Below are positions 1-12,000 of a stretch of DNA of 64,000 nt, piece by piece. Every line of letters begins with the position of its first letter. Positions within the stretch are counted from its first letter, which is position 1. The notes beneath the pieces are model-generated. The model saw only the letters and a list, made by a program, of their open reading frames with translations, did no database searches and was not told the origin of the DNA. The stretch is from contig NZ_CP114039.1 of assembly GCF_026965535.1 (NCBI RefSeq), forward strand, positions 4,402,001-4,466,000, given 5' to 3'. Source of the DNA: Corallococcus sp. NCRR (lineage in GTDB: Bacteria > Myxococcota > Myxococcia > Myxococcales > Myxococcaceae). A program made the position numbers and the translations under genes.

Positions 1-3000
1 GGCAGGGCCTTGCGGTCCAGCTTGCCGTTCGCGGTGAGGGGCAGCCGCTCCAGCACCACGAACGCGGACGGCACCGCGTGCTCCGCGAGCGACCGCCGCA
101 GCGAGGCCCGCAGCGCGTCCACCGCGAACGTGGACCCATCGCGGAGCACCAGGTACGCGACCAACCGGCGTTGTCCCGGCACGTCCTCGCGCACCTGCGC
201 CACCGCCTCCTTCACCGAAGGCTGTGAGAGCAGCGCGGCCTCCACCTCGCCCAGTTCGATGCGGAAGCCTCGCAGCTTCACCTGCGAGTCCGCGCGGCCC
301 CGGAACTCCAACGTGCCATCCGCGAGCCACCGCACCACGTCGCCCGTGCGGTACAGCCGCGCGCCGGGTTCCTGGGAGAACGGATCCGGTCCGAAGCGCT
401 CCGCCGTGAGCGCGGGCTGGCCCAGGTAGCCGCGCGCCACCTGGGCGCCTCCGAGGAACAGTTCACCCCAAAGGCCCACCGGCACGGGCTGTCCCGTGGC
501 ATCCAGCACGTACACGCGCACGTTGGGCTCCGGGCTCCCGATGGGAGGCAGCAGGCCTTCGGGCGCGTCGCGCTTCACGACGCCGGAGGTCGCGATGACG
601 GTGTTCTCCGTGGGGCCGTAGCAGTTGAGCCACTGCCCCGGAACGGAGGGCCCCGGACGGCGGTGCAGCACGTCACCGGCCACGTGCACCCGGCGCAGCG
701 GCATGCCGGGCGGCCAGGGCTGCTCCAGCGCGGCCTCCGCCATGGGCGTGGGCAGCGTGCTGAGCGTGATGCCCTCCGCCGCGAGCCAGCGCACCAGTCT
801 CGCGGGCTCCGCGCGCACCTCGTCCGTGGGCAGATGGATGCTGGCGCCATGCGAGAGGGCCGGCCAGGTCTCGAAGACGGTCGCGTCGAACGCGAGCCCC
901 GTCAGCAGCGTGGCCCGGTCCGCCGGTCCCATCTCCGCCGCCGTGCCGAGCCCCGCGACGAGGTTCGCCAACGTCCCATGCGTCACCGCGACGCCCTTGG
1001 GTTTGCCGGTGCTGCCCGACGTGTAGATGACGTAGGCCATAGCCTCCGCGTGCAGTGGCACGCCGGGCGCGGTGACGGGCTGGGTCTCCAGCGCGGGCTC
1101 CGCGTCCAGGCAGAGCACGCGCACGCCACATCCCTCGAAGCGGGAGGCGAAGGACTGCCGGGTGACGACGATGCGCGCGCCACTGTCCGTGAGCACGTGC
1201 CGCCACCAGGCCTCCGGCCACGTCAGGTCCATGGGCAGATAGGCCCCGCCCGACTTCAGGATGCCCAGCGCGCCCCACACGTAGCCGGGCGTGCGGTCCA
1301 CGCACAGGGCGACCACGGTCTCCGGCTTCACGTCCTGCGCGCGTAGCAGGTTCGCGAGCTGGTTCGACCGGGCCTCCAGCTCCCCGAACGTCAGTTGCTG
1401 CCCGTCGCCCGCCAGCGCGAGCGCCTCCGGTCTCAGCCGTGCCTGATCCGCGATGCGCGTGGGCACGCGAAGGTCCACGGGGACCTCGAGCGCGGTGTCG
1501 TTCCACTCCACGAGGACCTGCTGGCGCTCCGCCTCCGTCAGCAGCGACAGCGACGCGAGCGGACGCTCTGGATTTCGCGTCACCTGCTCCAGCAGGCGCA
1601 GGTAGTGCCCGGCCATGCGCTCCACCGTCGCCGCGTCGAAGAGCGCGGTGTTGTATTCCCAGTGCGTCAGCAACCCGGTTACGGATTCGCGCATGAACAG
1701 CGTGAGGTCGTGCTTCGCGAGCCCTGGGTCGAAGGGCACCGGCGCTGTCTCCAGCCCTCGCAGGGGGAAGCCGGGGAAGTCCTTGAAGAGCGCGAACACG
1801 GCCTGGAAGACGGGCGTGCGGCTCAGGTCTCGCGGAGTCTGGAGTGCGTCCACCAGTTGCTCGAAGGGCACCTCCTGGTGCGCGTACGCGCCCAGGCACG
1901 TCTCGCGCACCCGGGCGAGCAGGACCTGGAAGGACTCGGCGCCGGAGACCTTCACGCGCAGGGGCAGGGCGTTGACGAAGAAGCCGATGAGCCCCTCCAC
2001 CTCGCGGTGGTTGCGGCCGGAGATGGGCGAGCCGACCACCACGTCGTCCTGGCCGCTGTAGCGCGCGAGCAGGGCGTGGAAGCCCGCGAGCAGCGCCATG
2101 AAGGACGTGACGCCCTGCTGGTGACACAGCTCGCGCACGGCGGCGTCCACCGCGGCGGGGATCCGCACCAGGTGGGCCGCGCCCGCCTGGGCCTGCACGG
2201 GCGGACGAGGCCGGTCGGTGGGCAGCTCCAGCGCGTGGGGCGCACCGTTGAGTTGCCGCTTCCACCACGCGAGCTGCGCGTCGAGCCCTTCGCCCTGCAA
2301 CGTCGCGCGCTGCCAGCGGGCGTAGTCCGTGTATCGGATGGGCAGCGGCGGCAGACGCGGCGTCTGGTCCCGGGTGAAGGCGTCGTAGAGGATGCCCAGC
2401 TCGCGCCCCATCACCTCCGTGGACCAGCCGTCCGTGATGATGTGATGCATGAGCAGGAAGAGCGCGTGGTCCTCCGCGTCCAGCCGCAGCAGCGTCGCCG
2501 TCAGCAGCGGATCCGTGCGCAGGTCGAAGACGTGGCGCATCCGCTCCTCGGCCCGCTGGCGCAGGACGGTGTCGCGCTGCGGGGGCGGCACGTCCTCCAG
2601 CCGCTCGAAGGCGAGCGCGAAGGGCACCGAGGGCAGGACGCGCTGAACGGGCTGGCCGTTCTCCTCCGCGAACACCGTGCGCAGGGACTCGTGGCGGTCG
2701 ATGAGCGCCGCGAGCGACCGCTCCAGCGCGGCCACGTCGAGCGGTCCCTTGCACCGGATGAACAACGGGACGTTGAAGGCGAACCCGCCCGGTGCGAGCG
2801 CGTCGATGAACCAAAGCCGCTGCTGCGGGAAGGACTGGGGCGCGGAGTCTCCCGCCTCCGTGCGCACCAGGGGCTGTGTCTGGAGGGGATGGGCTTCCTG
2901 GCGCAGGGCTTCGATTCGAGCGGCCAGCTCCGCGAGCGTCGGGGCCTCGAAGAGCATGCGCACGGGCAGCTCCATCTGAAGCGACTCACGCAGACGGGAG

Positions 3001-6000
3001 GCCACCTGGGTCGCGAGCAGCGAGTGGCCGCCCAGCTCGAAGAAGTGGTCCTGCGTGCCCACGCGCGGCACGCCCAGCAGCGGTGCCCAGATGTCCGCGA
3101 TGAGCTTCTCCACCGCGGAGACCGGGGCCACGTAGACGGTCCCGGGGAGGGCCTCCTCCGTCGGAACGTGCAGGCCGTTGCGGTTCACCTTGCCGCTCGG
3201 GCCCAGGGGGAGCGCGTCCATGCGCACCAGCGCGGAGGGCACCATGTACTCCGGAAGCCGTCGCGACAGTGCCTGCCTCAGCGCCTCCGCGGAGAAGGCC
3301 GTCTCCGGTTGCACCACGTAGGCCACCAGCCGCTTGAAGCCCGGCGTGTCCTCGCGCAGCACGACGACCACGTCCTGCACGTCGGGCAGGGCGCGCAGGG
3401 CGGACTCCACTTCGCCCAGTTCGACGCGGAAGCCGCGCAGCTTCACCTGACCGTCCAGGCGGCCGAGGAACTCCAGTTGTCCATCCGCGAGCCAGCGGGC
3501 CTTGTCGCCCGTGCGGTAGAGGCGGGCTCCCGGCGTGGCGCTGAAGGGGGAGGGCACGAAGCGCTCCGCGGTGAGGTCCGGCCGGTTGTGGTAGCCGTGC
3601 GCGAGCCCTTCACCCCCGATGAAGACCTCTCCCGGGACGCCGACGGGGCTCGGATTCCCGCGTGCATCCAGGACGTAGGTCTGGACGTTGGTCAGCGGCG
3701 TTCCCACCGGAGGCAGGGCGGGCCAGGTGCTCGGAGGCCCCGAAGCCCGCCATGCGCTGGCGGCGTGCGTCTCCGAAGGACCGTACTGGTTTTCGAGGAC
3801 GCACCCGGGCAGCCGCTCGAAGAGGGCGACGACGGAGGGCGTCACCTGGAGTTGCTCGCCCGCGGTGATGACCTCGTTGAGCGGAGGCAACTCCGTCGCG
3901 GTGCGCGCGGCTTCACTCAGGGACTGGAGCGCGACGAAGGGGAGGAAGAGCCGCTCCACGCGGTGCTGGGTGAGGTAGCGCAGCAGCGCCGGTGGGTCGC
4001 GGCGCAACTCCGCGGAGCTGAGCAGCAGCCGGCCACCGATGCACCAGGTGCCGAATATCTCCTGGAAGGAGACGTCGAAGTTGAGCGAAGCGAACTGGAG
4101 CGTCGTGGCTTCCGCGCGCACTGCCCGGCGGGTCTGCCACGCGAGCATGTTGCCGATGCCCCGGTGGGACATGGCGATGCCCTTGGGCCGTCCAGTGCTG
4201 CCCGAGGTGAAGACGACGTAGCAGACGGCTTCGGGTGACAGCCTCACGTTCGGCGACGTGATGGGGCGCGAAGCCAGTGAGACGGTCTCCATCGTCACGA
4301 TGCGCGCGGAGGTGCCCGGGAGCAGCGCCCGCACGAAGCCCTCATGCGCGAGGACGACCGGCGCGCGCGTGTCCTCCACCATCAGGGCCAGGCGCTCGGC
4401 CGGGTAGTTCGGGTCCAGCGGGACGTAGGCGGCACCGGCCTTGAGGGTGGCGAGGACTGCGACGGGCATGTCCAGGCTGGAGCGCTCCAGGCACAGCCCG
4501 ACGGAGCTGCCCGGCGTGACGCCCAGGGCGATGAGGTGATGCGCGAGTTGGTTGGCGCGTGCATCCAGTTGCGCGTACGTCAGTGACTCCGCGCCGTTCG
4601 TCACGGCCATGGCTTCCGGTGTCCGCGCGACCTGCGCTTCCACCCATTGGTGCATGAGCCCGGGGTCGAAAGACGTGTCCTTCGCGGCGTTCCACGTCAC
4701 GACGACCTGGCGTCGTTCCTCCTCGGAGAGGAGCGGCAGGGCCGACAGGGGCTGGTCGGGTTGGCGGACCGCTCCCTGGAGCAGCCGCACGTAGTGCCCG
4801 GCCATCCGGGTGAGGGTCGCTTCCTCGAAGAGGGCGGTGTTGTACTCCCAGAAGGCTGTCAGCCCCTGCTGCGACTCACGCACGAAGAGCATGAGGTCGA
4901 AGCGGGAGACGCCCGTCTGGAACGGGACGTCCTCCGCCTGGAGGCCGGGCAACGAGAAGGGGACGGCCGCCTGTTGCAGGACGAAGAGGGACTGGACCAG
5001 CGGCGCGCGGCTCAGGTCGCGTGGCGGCTTGAGCGCCTCCACGAGCTGCTCGAACGGCAGGTCCTGATGCGCGAAGGCGCCCAGACTGCTCTCGCGCACG
5101 CCGCGCAACAGGTGGCGGAAGGAACGCGCCCCAGAGACATCCGCGCGCAGGGCGAGCGTGTTGACGAAGAGGCCCAGCAGGCCCTCCACCTCACGGCGGT
5201 TGCGGCCGGAGATGGGCGAGCCGACCACCACGTCGTCCTGGCCGCTGTAGCGCGCGAGCAGGGCCTGGAACCCCGCCAGCAGCGTCATGAACAGCGTGGT
5301 GCCCTCGCGCTGCCCCATGGAGACGAGGGCGCTGGTCAGCGCGGGTGGCAAGGGGACTTCGATGTACGCGCCCCGGAAGGTCTGCACGGGCGGACGTGGC
5401 TTGTCGGTGGGCAGGTCGAGCACGGGCGGTGCCCCCGCCATCTGCTCGCGCCACCACGCCACCTGTTCTTCCAGCACGTCGCCCTGCAACCAGGCGCGCT
5501 GCCACAGCGCATAATCCGAGTACTGGACGGAGATGGGCGGGAGCGCGGCCTCCGTGCCCTGGCGCCGGGCGAGGTAGAGCGCATCCAGCTCCCGCTGGAG
5601 CAAGGCAATGGACCAGCCGTCGAAGACGCTGTGATGGAAGTTGAGGATGAGGAACTGATCCTCGTCCGCGATCCGGAGCAGCGTGGCCCGGAGCAGGGGG
5701 CCCCGGCGCAGGTCGAAGGGCACGTGCGCTTCGGTCTCCACCTGACGCTGGAGCGGAATGCGCGGATCCACGTCCACCTGCTTCAGGGTGAGCCTCCACG
5801 CGGGGCCGATGCGCTGCACCGGCTGGCCGTCCACTTCGTCGAACGTGGTGCGCAGGACCTCGTGACGCCGGATGAGGGCGTTGAGCGCGTCCTCCAGTGC
5901 CTGCGTATCCAGCCGCCCCCGCAGCCGGGTGACCAGGGGCAGGTTGTAGGCGTGCTCGCTGGTGTCCAACTGAGAGACGAACCACAGCCGCTGCTGGGAG

Positions 6001-9000
6001 AACGACTGGGGAACGAGCGCGCCGCGAAGATGGGGGACCAGCGGCGGGACGGCCTTACGGTTCGCGCCGTGCAGCTGTTCCTCCAACCGCGCGGCGAGCT
6101 GCGCGACGGTGGGCGCCTCGAAGAGGACGCGCAGGGACAGGTCCACCTGGAAGGCCTCCCGCAGCCGGGAGACCACCTGCGTGGCGAGCAGCGAGTGCCC
6201 GCCCAATTCGAAGAAGTGGTCCTGCAAGCCCACGCGCGGCACCACGAGCAGGGATGCCCAGATGTCGGCGATCACCTTCTCCACCGCCGTCATGGGGGCC
6301 AGGAACCCGGTGTCGTCCTCGGCTTCCTCCTTGGGGGCGGGCAGGCCGTTGCGGTTCACCTTGCCGCTCGGGCCCAGGGGGAGCGCGTCCATGCGCACCA
6401 GCGCGGAGGGCACCATGTGCTCCGGCAGCCGCCGCGCCAGCGCCTGCCTCAGCGCCTCCGGTGAGAAGGACGCTTCCGGTTGGACCACGTAGGCCACCAG
6501 TTGCTTGTGGCCCGGCGTGTCCTCACGCACCACGACGACCACGTCCCGCACGTCGGGCAGGGCGCGCAGGGCGGACTCCACTTCGCCCAGTTCGACGCGG
6601 AAGCCGCGCAGCTTCACCTGACCGTCCAGGCGGCCCAGGAACTCCAGTTGTCCATCCGCGAGCCAGCGAGCCTTGTCGCCCGTACGGTAGAGGCGGGCGC
6701 CCGGCGTGGTGCTGAAGGGGGAAGGAACGAAGCGCTCCGCGGTGAGGTCCGGCCGGCCGTGGTAGCCGTGCGCGAGTCCTTCACCGCCCACGTACAGCTC
6801 GCCTGGGACGCCGACAGGGCAGGGCTCTCGGCGCGGATCCAACACATAGGCCTGGACCGCGGGCAGCGGCGTGCCTACCGGAGGCAGGGCGGGCCACGTG
6901 CTCGGAGGCCCTGACGCACGCCACGCGGAGACCGCATGGGTCTCCGAAGGGCCGTACTGGTTTTCGAGGACGCACCCGGGCAGCCGCTCGAAGAGGGCGA
7001 CGACGGAGGGCGTCACCTGGAGTTGCTCGCCCGCGGTGATGACCTCGTTGAGCGGAGGCAACTCCGTCGCGGTGCGCGCGGCTTCACTCAGGGACTGGAG
7101 CGCGACGAAGGGGAGGAAGAGCCGCTCCACGCGGTGCTGGGTGAGGTAGCGCAGCAGCGCCGGTGGGTCGCGGCGCAACTCCGCGGAGCTGAGCAGCAGC
7201 CGGCCACCGATGCACCAGGTGCCGAATATCTCCTGGAAGGAGACGTCGAAGTTGAGCGAAGCGAACTGGAGCGTCGTGGCTTCCGCGCGCACTGCCCGGC
7301 GGGTCTGCCACGCGAGCATGTTGCCGATGCCCCGGTGGGACATGGCGATGCCCTTGGGCCGTCCAGTGCTGCCCGAGGTGAAGACGACGTAGCAGACGGC
7401 CTCGGGCGACAGCCTCACGTTCGGCGACGTGGTGGGGCGCGAAGCCAGTGAGACGGTCTCCATCGTCACGATGCGCGCGGAGGTGTCTGGCGGCAGCGCC
7501 CGCACGAAGCCCTCATGCGCGAGGACGACCGGAGCGCGCGTGTCCTCCACCATCAGGGCCAGACGCTCGGCCGGGTAGTTCGGATCCAGCGGGACGTAGG
7601 CGGCGCCGGCCTTGAGGGTGGCGAGGACGGCGAGAGGCATGTCCAGGCTGGAGCGCTCCAGGCACAGCCCGACGGAGCTGCCCGGCGTGACGCCCAGGGC
7701 GATGAGGTGATGCGCGAGTTGGTTGGCGCGTGCATCCAGTTGCGCATACGTCAGCGACTCCGCGCCGTTCGTCACCGCGACCGCTTCCGGTGTCCGCGCG
7801 ACCTGCGCCTCCACCCAGGCGTGGATCAGCCCCGGCGTGGCAAGCCGTTCCTCGCGGTTGTTCCATGCGACCAGGAGTTGCTCGCGTTCCTCCCGCGACA
7901 GGAGCGACAGGGCCGCCAGGGGCAACTCGGGGTTCTCGGTGACGCCTTCGAGCAGCCGCACATAGTGCCCGGCCATCCGGGCGACGGTCGCCTCCTCGAA
8001 GAGGGCGGTGTTGTATTCCCAGTAGGCGACGAGCCCGTGCGGCGTCTGCCGCATGAACAGCATGAGGTCGAAGCGGGAGACGCCCGACTGGAATGGGAAG
8101 TCCTCCACCGCGAGGCCGGGCAGGGACAGCGGCGTCGCGGCCCGCTGCAGGACGAACATCGACTGCACCAGGGGTGTCCGGCTCAGGTCACGCGGCGGCT
8201 TGAGCGCGTCCACCAGTTGTTCGAACGGCAGGTCCTGATGCGCGAACGCACCCAGGCAGCTCTCGCGCACGCCGCGCAGCAACTGCCGGAAGGAACGCGC
8301 CCCAGGGACCTCCGCGCGCAGGGCGAGCGTATTGACGAAGAAGCCGATGAGCCCCTCCACCTCGCGGCGATTGCGGCCGGAGATGGGCGAGCCGACGACG
8401 ACGTCCTCCTGGCCGCTGTAGCGCGCGAGCAGGGCCTGGAACCCCGCCAGCAGCGTCATGAACAGCGTGGCGCCTTCACGCTGTCCCAGCAGTTGGAGTG
8501 AGCCATGGAGGGGCTGGGGCAACAGCACCTCGAAGTTCGCGCCCTGGAAGGTCTGCACGGGCGGGCGTGGCTTGTCGGTGGGCAGGTCCAGCACGGGCGG
8601 TGCTCCCGCCAGTGCCTCCCGCCACCATGCGAGCTGGTCCTCCAGCTCCTCCCCCTGGAACGACTCACGCTGCCACCGCGCGTAGTCCACGTACTGGAGG
8701 GACAGGGGCGGCAGGGGGCTCTGTCCGTGCGCGCGATAGAGCGCGTTCAACTCGCGCTGGAGCACGTCGACGGACCACCCGTCGAAGACGATGTGGTGGA
8801 TGACGAGCATCAACACATGGTCGTCGGCCGCGACGCGCAGGAGCAGCCCCCGCATCAGCGGGCCTCGCCGCAGGTCGAACGGGCGCCGGGCCTCCGTGGC
8901 CAGTTGCTCCGGGAGCTTCGCGGCCTCCACGTCCGTCCTGGACAGCGTGAAGGCCCAGGCCGGCCCGATGCGCTGCACCGGCTGTCCATTCACCTCGTCG

Positions 9001-12000
9001 AACGTGGTGCGCAGGACCGCGTGCCGCTGGATGATCTCCGCGAGGCTCCGCTCCAGCGCGTCCGCGTCCAGCGCGCCCCGCAGCCGCGTGACCATGGGCA
9101 CGTTGTACGAGTACCCCAGCGTGTCGAGCTGCGAGATGAACCACAGCCGCTGCTGCGCGAACGACTGCGGCAGCCAGCCGTCCCGGGGACCGGGAACCAG
9201 TGGCAGAGCCTGGATCCGGCTGCTCTCCCTCCGCAGGGCATCGATGCGCGCGGCGAGGCTGGTGACGGTGGGCGCTTCGAACAGCGCTCGCACGGACAGG
9301 TCCACCTGGAAGGTCTCCCTCAATCGGGAGGTGACCTGGGTCGCGAGCAGCGAGTGCCCACCCAGCTCGAAGAACGAGTCCTGCGTGCCCACGCGCGTGC
9401 GGCCCAGGAGCGCGGCCCAGACCTCGGCCACCGCCGTCTCCGTCGGGGTGACCGGCGCCACATAGGCGTCCTCCGTGAGCGCGTCACCCACGGGCGTGGC
9501 GAGCGCCCTCCGGTCCACCTTGCCCACGGGCGTCAGCGGCAGCCGGTCCAGCTTCACGAAGGCGGCCGGGACCAGCGGCGCCGGCAGTTGGTCGGACAGG
9601 CGCGAACGCAGCACGCTCACGTCCAGGTTCGCGCCAGTGAGGTAGGCCACCAACCGCTTGTCGCCGGGCGCGTACTCGCGCACCTCCGCCACGGCGTCCT
9701 CCACGCCGGGCAGGTGGCGCAGGGCGGTCTCGATCTCCCCCAGTTCGATGCGGAAGCCGCGCAGCTTCACCTGCGTGTCCGCGCGCCCCATGAACGCCAG
9801 CTCGCCGGAGGGCAGCCACCGGGCACGGTCACCCGTGCGGTACAGCCGCGCGCCGGGGACGTCGCTGAACGGATGGGGCACGAAGCGGTCCGCGGTGAGG
9901 TCGGGCCGGTCCAGGTAGCCCCACGCGAGGCCATCGCCTCCCACGTACAGGTCGCCCACGACGCCGGGCGGCACCGGCTCCAGGCGCGCGTCCAGCACCA
10001 GCGCCTGGGAGTTCTCCAGCGGACGGCCAATGGGCACGGGCATCCGCGCATCCAGGTCCCGCTTCACCTGATACGTGGCGGAGAACGTGGTGTTCTCCGT
10101 GGGGCCGTAGCCGTTGATGACCGCGCGCCCCGCGTCCAGAAGCTTGCGCGCGGCCAGCGGGGACAGCACGTCGCCGCCCGTGAGGACCTGCCCCACGCGG
10201 GCGAGCGCCGCGGGGCGGTTCAGCGCCATCTGCTCGAAGAACGCCGTGGTGAGGAACATCACGCTGATGCGCTCGCGCTCCAGCGTGGCCTCCAGCTCCT
10301 CCAGCGACGGTGTCACCGGCGGATAGAGGAACAGCTTCGCGCCGCTGAGCAGCGCGCCCCACAGCTCCAGCGTCGCGGCGTCGAACGACGTGGTGGCCAA
10401 CTGGAGGACGACATCTTCGGCATCGAACCGGACGTAGGTCACGCCCTTCACCAGCCGCGTCACGGCCCGGTGGGGAACGCCCACGCCCTTGGGCCGCCCG
10501 GTGCTCCCGGACGTGTACATGACGTAGGCGAGCGCTTCGGCGGGGACCTGCACGTCGGGCGCGGTCTTCGGCCGGGCCTCGAAGTCCCGCCAGGACGGGT
10601 CGAGCCTCACGACCCGTGAGGCCCACCCCTTCAGCGAGGACTCACGCCCCTGCTCCAGCAGCAGCACGGTGATGCGGGCGTCGCGCGCCATGAGCTCCAG
10701 GCGCTCGGCGGGATAGCCCGGATCCAACGGCACGTACGCGCCCCCCGCCTTGAGGATGGCGAGCGTCGCCACGACCATCTCCAGCGACCGGCCTGCGCAC
10801 AGGCCCGCCGGCGTCCCCAGCCGCACGCCCAGCGCACGCAGGTGGTGCGCGAGCTGGTTCGCCCGGGTCTCCAGCTCCGCGTACGTGAGCCGCTGGCCTC
10901 CCGCCTCCACGGCCACGGCGCCGGGCGTGCGCGCGGCCTGCTCCCCGAAGAGCGCGGCCAGGGATGCATCCCGAGGGTAGGGGACGGCCTCTCCCGTCCC
11001 CTGGCCGAGCAACTGCCCGCGCTCCTGTGCGGTGAGCAGCGGAAGCGTGGCCACGGGGCGCTCCGGCTCCGCGACCGCGGCCTCCAGCAGGCGCGCGTAG
11101 TGCTCCGCGAAGCGCGCCACCGTCGCGGCGTCGAAGAGGTCGGTGCTGTACTCCCAGAGCCCCACGAGCCCTTCCGGCGTCTCGCGCAGGAAGACGGTGA
11201 GGTCCATGCGCGACACGCCCGGCTCGAAGTCCAGCTCGGACGTGCGCAGCCCCTCCAGCTCCAGCGCGGGCACGGCCGAGTGCTGGAGCGTGAAGAACAC
11301 CTGGAACAGCGGCGGACGGCTCAGGTCGCGCTCGGGCTGGAGCGCGTCCACCAGCTGTTCGAAGGGCACCTCCTGGTGCGCGTACGCGTCCAGGCACGTC
11401 TTGCGCACGCGGCGCAGCAACTCTCCGAAGCCGTGCGCGCCTTCACCCCGCACGCGCAGGGGCAACGTGTTGATGAAGAAGCCGATGAGCGGCTCCACCT
11501 CCTGGCGGGTGCGGCCGGAGATGGGGGAGCCGATGACGATGTCGTCCTGGCCGCTGAGCCGCGAGAGCAGCAGGTGCATGCCGCCCAGGAGCGCCATGAA
11601 CAACGTCACACCCTGCTTGCGGCACAGCGCGTCCAGCGCCTTTCCCAACCCTGGAGGCAGCGCGTGGCGGTACACCGCGCCCCGCGTGGACTGCGCGGCG
11701 GGACGGGGACGGTCCGTGGGCAGCTCCAGCGCGGCGGGGGCTCCAGAGAGTTCTCCCCGCCACCACTCGACTTGCTGCCGCAGGTGCTCGCCCTGGAGCC
11801 ACTGCCGCTGCCACACCGCATGGTCCGCGTACTGCACCGGCAGCGCGGGGAGCGCGGGCGTCGTGCCGACGCGAGAGGCCGCGTAGAGCGTTCGCAGCTC
11901 CCGCTCCATCACCGTGAGCGACCAGCCGTCGCAGCAGATGTGGTGCAGCATCAGGAGCAGCACGTGCTCCGCTTCCCCCAGCCGCAGGAGCCGCGCGCGC

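Noticed and set aside
1395..4238. Long rightward frames opposite the NRPS gene
   Set aside because: They are antisense shadows of the G+C-rich NRPS; their Arg/Gln/His-rich composition matches no domain.
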